Assembly: GCA_963730995.1 (NCBI GenBank) | Contig: CAVSUB010000013.1 | Coordinates: 682,001-746,000 of the forward strand | Origin: CAVSUB01 sp963730995 | GTDB taxonomy: Bacteria > Acidobacteriota > Vicinamibacteria > Vicinamibacterales > 2-12-FULL-66-21 | DNA length: 64,000 nt | Direction: 5' to 3' | Translations under genes and position numbers: made by a program | Part shown: piece after piece, positions 28,672-36,673 of the stretch | Layout: every line of letters begins with the position of its first letter | How positions within the stretch are numbered: the first letter of the stretch is position 1 | Notes under the pieces: model-generated | Told to the model about the DNA's origin: nothing | Seen by the model: only the letters and a program-made list of their open reading frames with translations | Databases searched by the model: none

Positions 28672-29697
28672 ACGATCGCTTTCTGCGGGCGTGCCGTCGC
28701 GAGCCGGTCGACTGCACTCCGGTTTGGTTCATGCGCCAGGCCGGGCGCTACATGGCGGAGTACCGAGCGCTGCGGCAGAGTTACAGCCTGCTTCAGATAG
28801 TCGCGCAGCCGGAGCTGGCCGTCGCCGTCACTCTGCAACCGGTCGATGCCATCGAGGTCGACGCAGCAATCCTGTTCTCCGATCTGCTGCTGCCCTTCAC
28901 CCCCATGGGGCTCGAATTCGATTTCATCAAAGGGGAAGGGCCGTCGATCGAACGTCCAATCCGCAGTGCCGCAGATGTCGACCGCCTTCGCATTTTCGAG
29001 CCCAGACAGGCACTCGCCCACGTGCTCGAGACGATCCGCCTGCTGCGCCGTGAGCTGACCGGTCGTCTGCCCCTCATCGGGTTTGGCGGTGCGCCCTTCA
29101 CGCTGGCCGCATACGCGATCGAAGGCGGGCCTTCAACCAACTACGCTCGTACCGAAGGCCTTCATGTACTCGCAGCCGCGCGCCTGGCACCAGCTCTGCG
29201 GCGCTTTCGCGACGGTGATGATCGATTTTCTGAAGGCCCAGGTCGAAGCGGGTGTCCAGGCATTGCAGATCTTCGACTCGTGGGCTGGCGCCCTCGGCCG
29301 ACTCGACTATCGAGAGTTCGCGATGCCACACAGCGCCCGAATCTTCGAGGAACTGCGCGGCGTCGGGGTCCCGATCATCCATTTCGGCGTGGGGACCACC
29401 GCAATCCTGCGAGATCTCGCGGAGACCGGCGGCGACGTCGTGGGCGTCGACTGGCGTCTGCCGCTCGACGATGCGTGGACCATCGTCGGATCGAACCGCG
29501 GCATCCAGGGCAATCTCGATCCCACGCTGCTGCTTGGCCCGCCAGACCGCCTCCTGGCGGCAGCAGACGACGTGCTTCGTCGCGCGGCCGGACGCGCGGG
29601 ACATATCTTCAACCTCGGACACGGTATTCTGCCGGAGACTCCAGTCGAGCACGTGCAAGCGCTGGCGCGGCACGTTCACGAGCACTCGCTGCGCTAG
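28668..29697 (+). CDS. hemE: Uroporphyrinogen decarboxylase (frameshifted)
   Basis: Converts uroporphyrinogen III to coproporphyrinogen III in heme synthesis. N-terminal signatures PVWFMRQAGRYMAEYRALR and AAILFSDLLLPFTPMG are in the first frame, as is FGGAPFTLAAYAIEGGPSTN. The second frame holds QIFDSWAGALG, HFGVGTTAILRDLAETGGDV, GVDWRLPLDDAW, GNLDPTLLL and FNLGHGILPETP. Deleting one C at 29152-29153 turns NYARTEGLHV into NYARTKAFMYSQPRAWH, the family consensus, so a one-base insertion is the only lesion. Joined length is about 343 residues. GTG start overlaps the response-regulator stop. Confidence 0.92.
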
Positions 29698-29702
29698 ACA
29701 GG

Positions 29703-29824
29703 GACTCAGAATCAGAATTCAGGAGTCAGAATGCAGAATTCCATGTCTGGCGACGCTTCGAGGCGGCGCCTCTATGAAAAGCATCTGACCTCCGACTTCT
29801 GTATTCTGAATTCTGAATTCTGAC
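29703..29824. repeat. CAGAATTC stutter palindrome between hemE and hemY
   Basis: The spacer holds several copies of CAGAATTC/CAGAATCAG-type units at 29706-29745, and their inverse (TTCTGAATTCTGAATTCTGA) at about 29802-29822. Together they can fold into a long imperfect hairpin. No gene lies inside. Similar stutter palindromes of other sequence occur in other spacers here. Confidence 0.55.
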
Positions 29825-29828
29825 TTTC

Positions 29829-31213
29829 GTGGACGTGATCATCATCGGTGGCGGGATCAGTGGGCTCTCAGCCGCGTACGAGCTCGAGCGCCGCGGGATC
29901 TCCGTTCACGCTGCTCGAGGCCTCGACGCGACTCGGAGGCCTGATCCGGACCGAATATCTCGACGGCTTCACGGTGGAGGCCGGCCCCGAGTCGGTCCTC
30001 GCACAAAAGCCTGCGGCGCTGCAGCTTTGCGACGAGCTCGGGCTTGGCCCGCGGATCGTCTCCTCACTCACGCCGCGCACGGCGTTCATTCTGCACGGAC
30101 TGCGGCTGGTTCCGGTGCCCTCCCCTTCGCTGCTCGGAATTCCGCTGACGCTCAAGGGCCTCCTCAACTACGACGTTCTGCCGCCAGGCGCTCGCGCTCG
30201 AGTCGCCCTCGAGCCGTTCGTTCGTCGCGCGCAATTGTCCGGTGACGAATCAGTGGCCTCGTTCTTCGCGCGGCGATTCGGACGCGCGACCGTGCCGCTC
30301 ATCGCGGCCCCGCTCCTGGGCGGCATACACGCGGGAAGAGTCGACGCCTTGTCGATGCAGTCGCTCTTCCCCAGATTCGTCGAGGCGGAGAAGAATCGCG
30401 GCAGCGTGTTGCGCGCTTTCCGGCACAGCCACGCGGGCGTCGCGACGGATGGCGCCTTCCGCACGCTGTCTTCTGGAATGGGCGAGCTCGTTTCGGCGAT
30501 TGGCAGACGGCTCCCACCGGGGAGCGTAAGGCTGGCATCCGGCGCCGGCACACTCTCGAAGGCTGACGATGTCTGGCGCGTCGGGACACCCCAGGGGAAT
30601 GTCGATGCTCGAAGCGTCGTCCTCGCGGCGCCGGCCTATGCCGCGGCGCGTCTGCTCATGTCAGTCGATCAGGAGTCATCCTCGCTCTGCGCCGGGATTC
30701 AGTACGTCTCGAGCGTGGGTGTAACGCTGGCTTACTCGCGCGAGCAGGTCGCGCACCCGCTTCAAGGCTCGGGCTTCGTCGTTGCCCGGACCGGGAACGC
30801 CGCGCGACTGACGGCGTGCACGTGGGTCTCCTCGAAGTGGGCGGGCCGGGCGCCGCAGGGCAGCGTGCTCCTCCGCGCATTCCTCGGCGGCGCAAACGAT
30901 CCGTCCGCCGTCGATCTCTCAGACGACGACCTCACCGGCATCGTCACACGCGAGCTCTCGACCGTGCTCGGCATATCGGGCGCTCCCCTGCTCGCGCTGG
31001 TCCATCGCTGGCGGGATGCAGGCGCGCAGCACAATGTCGGACACGCCGAACGGATCGCACGACTCGAAGCGCGCCTCGCGCTGCCATCCAGGATTGTTCG
31101 TGGCGGGCAGTGGATTTCGGGCCGTCGGGATCCCTGACTGCGTCACGGATGGCCGGTCCGCGGCGGCCGCGGCGGCGGAGTTCGTCAGGCAGCGCGCGAA
31201 CCCGCAGGTGTAA
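29829..31213 (+). CDS. hemY: FAD-dependent protoporphyrinogen/coproporphyrinogen oxidase (two frameshifts)
   Basis: About 460 residues across three frame segments. The first has the dinucleotide motif VDVIIIGGGISGLSAAYELE from a GTG start. The second holds TLLEASTRLGGLIRTEYLDG, ESVLAQKPAALQLCDELGLG, PLLGGIHAGRVDALSMQSLF and VHRWRDAGAQHNVGH. The third holds the C-terminal FAD segment LFVAGSGFRAVGIPDCVTDG. Deleting one base near 29893-29901 gives RRGIPFTLLEA, and deleting one C at 31084-31085 gives LHPGLFVAGSGF, so two single-base insertions explain both breaks. The enzyme oxidises the porphyrinogen late in heme synthesis, consistent with hemE next door. Confidence 0.88.
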
Positions 31214-31255
31214 GATCGTGGGATTGCCAGCGGCGCGAATTTGAAAGAGGTTGAG

Positions 31256-31882
31256 TTGCCGAAGAGACGCATTCTGCTGCCATGGATGGTCGTTGCCCTG
31301 GCAGTCGTGCTGTTGCGACCTGCGTCGGCGCAGTCGCCCGAGCTGCAGAAGATCCTTGCCGACATCAAGGCTCGAGACTCGGGTCAGCTCGCCGTATCGG
31401 AGGAGGACGGCCGGTTCCTCAGGCTGCTCGTCGCGTCGAAAGGCGCGCGGCACGCACTCGAAATCGGCGGCGCGAGCGGCTACAGCGCCATCTGGATTGG
31501 CATGGGACTCCGTGAAACGGGCGGCAAGCTCGTCACGATCGAGTACGACCCGGTCCGCGCCAAGGAACTGGCGGAGAACATCCGCCGTGCAGGGCTGACC
31601 GACGTCGTGCAGGTGATGGCCGGGGATGCTTTTCAGCAGATCCCGAAAGTCACCGGCACGTTCGACTTCGTCTTCCTGGATGCGTGGAAGAAGGACTACA
31701 AGCGCTTCCTGGACCTCGTCTTCCCTCGACTCGACAAGGGCGCGCTGTTCCTCGCCCACAACGTCGTCAACAAGAAGAGTGAGATGGGAGACTTCCTGGA
31801 CGCGATTCAGAAGAATCCGTCGCTGTGGACGACTATCGTCTCGCCGTCCGGGGAAGGAATGTCAGTGTCCTTGAAGCGCTGA
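31256..31882 (+). CDS. Exported O-methyltransferase family protein
   Basis: 208 residues. A signal peptide (PWMVVALAVVLLRPASA) precedes a class I methyltransferase of the caffeoyl-CoA/catechol O-methyltransferase type: HALEIGGASGYSAIWIGMGL (SAM motif I), GGKLVTIEYDPVRAKELAEN, FDFVFLDAWKKDYKRFLDLV with metal-site Asp and Lys, and LAHNVVNKKSEMGDF. The TTG at 31256 is chosen because AAAGAGG precedes it by six bases. The substrate is unknown, and a methyltransferase behind a signal peptide is unusual because SAM is cytoplasmic. Confidence 0.8.
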   Translation: MPKRRILLPWMVVALAVVLLRPASAQSPELQKILADIKARDSGQLAVSEEDGRFLRLLVASKGARHALEIGGASGYSAIWIGMGLRETGGKLVTIEYDPVRAKELAENIRRAGLTDVVQVMAGDAFQQIPKVTGTFDFVFLDAWKKDYKRFLDLVFPRLDKGALFLAHNVVNKKSEMGDFLDAIQKNPSLWTTIVSPSGEGMSVSLKR

Positions 31883-31885
31883 GAG

Positions 31886-32140
31886 CTACTCTTCGGCTTC
31901 GGCAGTGGCGGCGGCTGCGGCAGCTTTCTTCGTGATCCGCTTCTTCCTGGGCTTGCCGCTTCGGAGTCCCGCAGGAACAGGCTCATCGCTGGGTTCGAGC
32001 CGGGACATGCTGGTGAGGAATTTCTTCACCCCATGCTCGTCGAACTGCACGCGGGTATAGGCATCTTCCACCGCGACCACCGACCCAAGACCGTAGGTCG
32101 GCTCTACGACCCGCGCACCGACGTCGAACCGCTTCATCAC
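31886..32140 (-). CDS. Small CarD/DUF3553-like protein with basic tail
   Basis: 84 residues. A single SH3-like domain (FDVGARVVEPTYGLGSVVAV, then YTRVQFDEHGVKKFLTSMSR) resembles the beta-barrels of DUF3553 and CarD/Mfd RNA-polymerase-interacting domains. A Lys/Arg then Ala-rich tail follows (PRKKRITKKAAAAAATAEAE). Role unknown; a nucleic-acid or RNA polymerase contact is possible. It is convergent with the O-methyltransferase, only 3 bp apart. Confidence 0.6.
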   Translation of the reverse strand: MMKRFDVGARVVEPTYGLGSVVAVEDAYTRVQFDEHGVKKFLTSMSRLEPSDEPVPAGLRSGKPRKKRITKKAAAAAATAEAEE

Positions 32141-32309
32141 GAGCTCCCGATCCGCGCGTCCGCGCGGCGCTATTATTGACCGCTCGCGGCCGGCACCGTC
32201 GCCGCCGCAACTGCAAGATTATCCGACATTTACCGTCTTCGTCAACATCTCGGGCGTGTAGTACAGTGGCGGCGGTGCCCGCATCGTCGCGCGGGCGGTC
32301 CCTCAGACC

Positions 32310-33218
32310 ATGCGCGCAGCCCACATCATCGGCGTCTCCCTTGACCTCGGCGGCAACCGCCGTGGCGTTGACATGGGCCCCTCAGCTTTCCGGATCGCCG
32401 GGCTGGCCGAGCGTCTCTCGACCCTCGGATTTCCCGTCATAGACGAGGGCGATCTGGTGGCGCCCATCCCCGAAGTGAAGTCGTTCGGCGATCCCACCAA
32501 GAAGTACGTCCGTGAGATCGCGAAGGTCTGCGAGCGACTCTACAAGACCTCGCTCGCCGCCCTGGAGAAGGGTGGGATTCCGATCGTTCTCGGCGGCGAC
32601 CACAGCCTCGCGACCGGCTCGGTCGCCGCCACAGCGGACTTCGTCCGCCGGGAGAACAAGCCTCTGGGCCTCATATGGGTGGACGCGCACGGCGACATGA
32701 ACACGCCGTCGACCTCGATCAGCGGCAACGTGCACGGCATGCCGCTGGCCGCGCTCCTCGGGTCGGAGCCGGCGGAGCTCTCGCGCATCGGCGGGTTCTC
32801 GCCGAAGGTCCAACCCGACCGCACCGTGCTCATCGGGATCCGGAACCTCGACGATCGGGAAAAGGAGATCGTCCGCGGCTCGCGGGTGAAGGTCTTCACG
32901 ATCAAGGATGTCGATCGCGCAGGCATAGCCGTGGTGATCGAGGAGGCACTTGCGATTGCCGGACGCGGGACGGCCGGAGTCCACGTGTCGTTCGATCTCG
33001 ACGTCTGCGATCCGACGATTGCGCCCGGTGTCGGGACGCCGGTGAAGGGCGGGCTGGACTACCGCGAAGCCCACCTGCTGATGGAAATGGTCGCCGACTC
33101 CGGTCTCCTTCGCGCGCTGGATCTCGTGGAGGTCAATCCGATCCTGGACGATCGCAACATGACGGCGGTTCTCGGCGCCGAACTGGCTTCTTCCGCGCTC
33201 GGCCAGAAGATCCTGTGA
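32310..33218 (+). CDS. rocF: Arginase
   Basis: 302 residues of the ureohydrolase family, cleaving arginine to ornithine and urea with two manganese ions. Metal motifs are IVLGGDHSLATGS (His), LIWVDAHGDMNTP (Asp, His, Asp) and VHVSFDLDVCDPTIAPGVGT (two Asp). SGNVHGMPLAALLG matches the substrate loop of true arginases, and VEVNPILDDRN closes the site. The ATG at 32310 gives the usual N terminus (HIIGVSLDLGGNRRGVDMGP). Stands alone; no other arginine-catabolism gene is adjacent. Confidence 0.93.
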   Translation: MRAAHIIGVSLDLGGNRRGVDMGPSAFRIAGLAERLSTLGFPVIDEGDLVAPIPEVKSFGDPTKKYVREIAKVCERLYKTSLAALEKGGIPIVLGGDHSLATGSVAATADFVRRENKPLGLIWVDAHGDMNTPSTSISGNVHGMPLAALLGSEPAELSRIGGFSPKVQPDRTVLIGIRNLDDREKEIVRGSRVKVFTIKDVDRAGIAVVIEEALAIAGRGTAGVHVSFDLDVCDPTIAPGVGTPVKGGLDYREAHLLMEMVADSGLLRALDLVEVNPILDDRNMTAVLGAELASSALGQKIL

Positions 33219-33248
33219 GTTGCTGTTGGTCACCGGCTTTGGAAGATA

Positions 33249-35177
33249 TCAAGGCGCGACTCGCAGTGTCACTGTGCGCTGAATCGTCGTCTTCCCCGCG
33301 GTCGCCTCGAGTGACAGCAGGTATGCGCCGGGCGCGAGCCGGGCGAGCGGCAGCTGGAAGCGATAGCTCGCGGCGCGCGCATCAAGAAAGTCGTCTGCTC
33401 CGAGCGGCGTCGTCGCGGCGAACACCTCACGCCCCCCTTCGTCCACCAGGCGCGTAGTGAGTCGAACAGGAACCGTTGGTGCCTTGCCGCCCTGATAGAT
33501 TCGTGCGAACGCGGTCACGCGATCCGTCGGCGCGAACTGGCGCAGCGCTGTCGGAATGACCGGAACGAGGTGGCCAAGGGGATCATTCTCGGCGGCTCCA
33601 GGCACCGGCAGACGACTGAGCACGACGCCTGACAGTGTCAGCGGCTCCTTGACGAAGTCCGGGATCGTCACGGATGTATACACGCTGCCCGTGCGGCCGG
33701 TCGCCGGGCTGTCGATGGCCACCCGGATGTCGTACCGGCCCGGCGGCAGATTCAGGCGCGATGGGAGATCGAAGTGAACAGTTCCGCTCGCGCCTGCATG
33801 GGGCGTCAGCGCGACTCGCGAGGTGGCAACACGGCGCGATGTCCGATCGTCGCTGACAGCGTTGAATGCCTTGGCCGTCACCTCCACCTCGTCGCGTGCC
33901 GCAAGATCGGCCGACCGGTCGAGTCCCGTAATGATCGCCACGGCTGCGTCGCGTGTGCCGGGGACGGCGAACGGCGCGACCGTCAGGCTCAATGGAAGGT
34001 CGCCGCTCGGTAGGGCCCCCGCCAGTGCCCGGTCGACGGCGCCCGTGAATGGCCTACTCGCAGGCGCGGATTTCTTGAGAGGGACCGGCGCATAGTAGCC
34101 CCCTCGCGTTCGCACCTCCACAGCGGGCCGGGAGACCCTCACGCTGACGCGCCGGAACCGCCCATCGGTCTTCGGATTGGTCGGCTGAAATCCGACCATG
34201 TAGTACGAGCTGTTCTCGCGGAACATCTCCGGCACCCTCTCCCAGGGAGTGTTGGTGTTGGTCACTGCCCGGCCGCCGGTGTTCTCGGCAAAGATCCCGA
34301 ACTTCGGGTCAATGCCGCCGGGCAACACACCGCGCGGATCGTACTGGTAGACGTTGACGTTAGACTCGGACAGCGCGGTGAACGTCTCCTGGAGATCGGG
34401 GACCGAGTCCCACCCGGTGATGTTGCTCGTGAAGGCGTCCTGCTCGATGTTCTGCGGTCCCATATTAAAGGCCGGCTGCGGGCTGACATAGACGACCAGC
34501 TTCCGGCGGCCCGGCGATCCGCCGAGGGCCGCAGCGATGTTGCGGAACGCCGCCGTTACGCACTCCCCGCGGAAGCAGACGGCGGAAGGGATCCCGTTCA
34601 GTCCCTCGAACGTGCCCCCCGCGCTCGAAAACGAGCTTGACTCAAAGCGATCCACCGCCGCGCGGAGACGGGAGCGATCCGTCGTGAAGTCCTGCCCCTT
34701 GCTCTCGATGAACGTATAGACGACGGCGGCGAGATCGGCTGGCCCGAGCTGCTCCACGACCGCGCGCGCGATGTTCTTCGTGTAGATCACGTTCGACGGA
34801 TCCGAGGAGACATGAAAGTCGTCGAGCAGGATAACAACCACCCGCTTCTCGTCGAGGCGATTGGTCACGACGTCCGGGCCGATGTCGCGGACCCAGGAGG
34901 CCGCAGAGACGTCGCGGTCCGGAAGGTTGACGGCCGCGAACGCGACGACGGGCTGCGGCTTGCCGTCCTCGAGGATGGTGAAGTCGGCGGCGGCGAGCCC
35001 GCGCACCGGCTGCCGGTCCTTGTCGAGAACCAGGACGTCAAGTTGTACGACCTCGACTCCGGCGCGGAATGTGGCCTGCGGAGTCACCGGGGCGGAGGGA
35101 GTCTGATCCGCGGCGCCCAGGACGACCCAGGCCGTCAGGCAAAGCGCCACCATCGCGGCCCACGGAGGGGACGGCAC
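33249..35177 (-). CDS. VWFA-related acidobacterial domain protein (second copy)
   Basis: About 640 residues from a GTG at 35177 (alternatives are TTG 35240 and ATG 35153; none has a clear ribosome-binding site). A hydrophobic leader (MVALCLTAWVVLGAADQ) precedes FRAGVEVVQLDVLVLDKDRQ and GLAAADFTILEDGKPQPVVA. The VWA part has VVILLDDFHVSSDPSNVIYT and RRKLVVYVSPQPAF. It then has the family's late strand YYMVGFQPTNPKTDGRFRRV. Unlike the copy at 25119-26579, it has ~250 extra C-terminal residues with Ig-like beta patterns (GRYDIRVAIDSPATGRTGSV). Exported; function unknown. Confidence 0.82.
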   Translation of the reverse strand: MPSPPWAAMVALCLTAWVVLGAADQTPSAPVTPQATFRAGVEVVQLDVLVLDKDRQPVRGLAAADFTILEDGKPQPVVAFAAVNLPDRDVSAASWVRDIGPDVVTNRLDEKRVVVILLDDFHVSSDPSNVIYTKNIARAVVEQLGPADLAAVVYTFIESKGQDFTTDRSRLRAAVDRFESSSFSSAGGTFEGLNGIPSAVCFRGECVTAAFRNIAAALGGSPGRRKLVVYVSPQPAFNMGPQNIEQDAFTSNITGWDSVPDLQETFTALSESNVNVYQYDPRGVLPGGIDPKFGIFAENTGGRAVTNTNTPWERVPEMFRENSSYYMVGFQPTNPKTDGRFRRVSVRVSRPAVEVRTRGGYYAPVPLKKSAPASRPFTGAVDRALAGALPSGDLPLSLTVAPFAVPGTRDAAVAIITGLDRSADLAARDEVEVTAKAFNAVSDDRTSRRVATSRVALTPHAGASGTVHFDLPSRLNLPPGRYDIRVAIDSPATGRTGSVYTSVTIPDFVKEPLTLSGVVLSRLPVPGAAENDPLGHLVPVIPTALRQFAPTDRVTAFARIYQGGKAPTVPVRLTTRLVDEGGREVFAATTPLGADDFLDARAASYRFQLPLARLAPGAYLLSLEATAGKTTIQRTVTLRVAP

Positions 35178-35290
35178 GTGACTCGTGGCTTTTTCGAAGT
35201 CAACGGATGCCAACTCGCTCACGTTCCAATGGCCTTGCAAAATACAAACGGCCCGACAGTGTCGCCGGGCCGTAACCTGTTGATTCTGCT

Positions 35291-35364
35291 GGTGGGCCGC
35301 CCGGGGATCGAACCCGGGACACCCTGATTAAAAGTCAGGTGCTCTACCACTGAGCTAGCGGCCC
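35291..35364 (-). tRNA. tRNA-Lys (anticodon TTT)
   Basis: The minus strand folds as a full cloverleaf: acceptor GGGCCGC with GCGGCCC, D arm AGCTCAGTGGTAGAGC, anticodon stem CCTGA/TCAGG around the loop CTTTTAA, T arm CCGGG-TTCGATC-CCCGG, discriminator A and an encoded CCA. Anticodon TTT reads lysine codons. It is one of the substrates of MnmA. Confidence 0.97.
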
Positions 35365-35412
35365 TCTGACGGCCGATCCTACCACGCAGGATCCGGCCGA
35401 ACCGCTGCGCCC

Positions 35413-35757
35413 TCAGCCGGAACGGCGCGACCAGGTAGGGCCGACCCGCTCCGGCACGTCCAGCGCGCTGAAGACGCCGAGCGGCTCCATCCGCACCACG
35501 AACCGGTCGCGCTCCGATTCCAATTCTTTCATCTCACTACCGAAATCCGTCAGATGCCGCTCGTAGACCAGCATCTCGCTCCAGTACTCGATCAGGAGAT
35601 AGCGATGGTCCGTGCCGAGATCCTTGAGGAACGAGCTGCCGAGAAACGAGCGGCTCCGGCGCGACATCCGCGTCCACTCGCCGTCAGCGCCGTAGAAGCG
35701 CTCGAAGGCTTCCGCCTGATCCGGACGCGTGTCGAACTGCCAGACTACAGCAACCAC
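35413..35757 (-). CDS. Dimeric alpha-beta-barrel (ABM-like) protein
   Basis: 114 residues from the GTG at 35757, chosen because GGAGG lies six bases upstream. It begins VAVVWQFDTRPDQAEAFERF and continues FLGSSFLKDLGTDHRYLLIE YW, the ferredoxin-like pattern of antibiotic-biosynthesis-monooxygenase-type or stress-response small barrels. No catalytic residue can be named. Probably a cytoplasmic dimer of unknown role. Confidence 0.65.
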   Translation of the reverse strand: MVAVVWQFDTRPDQAEAFERFYGADGEWTRMSRRSRSFLGSSFLKDLGTDHRYLLIEYWSEMLVYERHLTDFGSEMKELESERDRFVVRMEPLGVFSALDVPERVGPTWSRRSG

Positions 35758-36228
35758 GAGAGACCTCCAGCGGGACGCTTCGCAGTGTATCAGCGGTTCG
35801 CGACGCCGCGTCCGCCGTTTGTCGGCGCTCACGTCCGGCGCCGGCCACACAGGCGATAGAGAGCAGCAAAATCACGTGTATTTTCATGGAGCTGACGCGC
35901 GGGTCCGCGGGCGCTCGAAGAGTTTCGGTGGCATTGCAATGCCGAACCGCCGACACGAGCGCAACCGGATTTCCGGCGTCTCTCGATCTCCGATCGCCGT
36001 GCTGATGCATCGTCGATTGTGCTTGCGTTCGAGTGGAAGGGAGCGCATCATCCGCTCGCGCCAACCATCTCCGACGTCCGACGCGAGCAGGAAATCATGG
36101 GCTCGATTCGTTGATGACTTTCGTCCGAGACAAGGCGCGCGATCCCGCTCGAACGGCGATGGGCGTCTGCCCCACTCAATAAGCGATCCTTCGAATCGGC
36201 CCGGCGTAGTTCTTGCTCAGGGGCATCG
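35758..36228. other. Intergenic region with no convincing gene
   Basis: The minus strand from 35887 could start MKIHVILLLSIACVAGAG, which looks like a signal peptide. That frame then runs about 70 bases into the next gene on the same strand before stopping without any recognisable domain. It may be the remnant of an exported protein. Nothing else is supported. Confidence 0.35.
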
Positions 36229-36618
36229 ATGATGCGCGCTGCCACGTCGAAAGTGTCCGGATCACCAACGCGCCCAACTGCGCGGCTGGTCGTTCCTACC
36301 CTGTCGCAGGATCCGCATGTACTTGTTGCCGCGTGTGACGCGGGCGTGCGCGAAGCCCGAGAGCGACAGCTGAGGGCGTCCGGCCTCCGCGTGCGGCTTG
36401 CGCGCACGGGCTTCGAAGCCATCGTCAAGGCCTCGTACTACCTGCCCAGCCTGATCCTGCTCGATGCGTCGCTCGGTTCGGAAGAGGTGGAAGAGACGAA
36501 CCGTCTGCTCGCGACGTGCCCGTCGACCGCGCACATTCCGATCGTCCGGCTGACGCCTCGTCGCCGCGTCCCGCGCCGCATGATCGAACACCTTACCGCC
36601 GTCTCCTCGGTTCTCTGA
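36229..36618 (+). CDS. Degenerate receiver-domain protein
   Basis: 129 residues. After ~25 variable residues the chain follows the receiver fold: HVLVAACDAGVREARERQLR, ARTGFEAIVKASYYLPSLIL, LDASLGSEEVEETNRLLATC and IPIVRLTP. An aspartate sits at the phospho-acceptor position (LLDASL), but the N-terminal acidic pair is reduced and the conserved lysine is not seen, so phosphorylation is doubtful. It lies just before tRNA-Glu. Confidence 0.6.
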   Translation: MMRAATSKVSGSPTRPTARLVVPTLSQDPHVLVAACDAGVREARERQLRASGLRVRLARTGFEAIVKASYYLPSLILLDASLGSEEVEETNRLLATCPSTAHIPIVRLTPRRRVPRRMIEHLTAVSSVL

Positions 36619-36673
36619 TCTCTTCGCGATCCCCGTTCGGTGCGCATTTGATGGATGCCGCACGCGCCTGCTA

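Noticed and set aside
35684..36064. Minus-strand frame containing the signal-like start MKIHVILLLSIACVAGAG
   Set aside because: It runs ~70 bases into a gene with its own good ribbon of start signals (GGAGG before GTG 35757) and has no recognisable domain after the leader.
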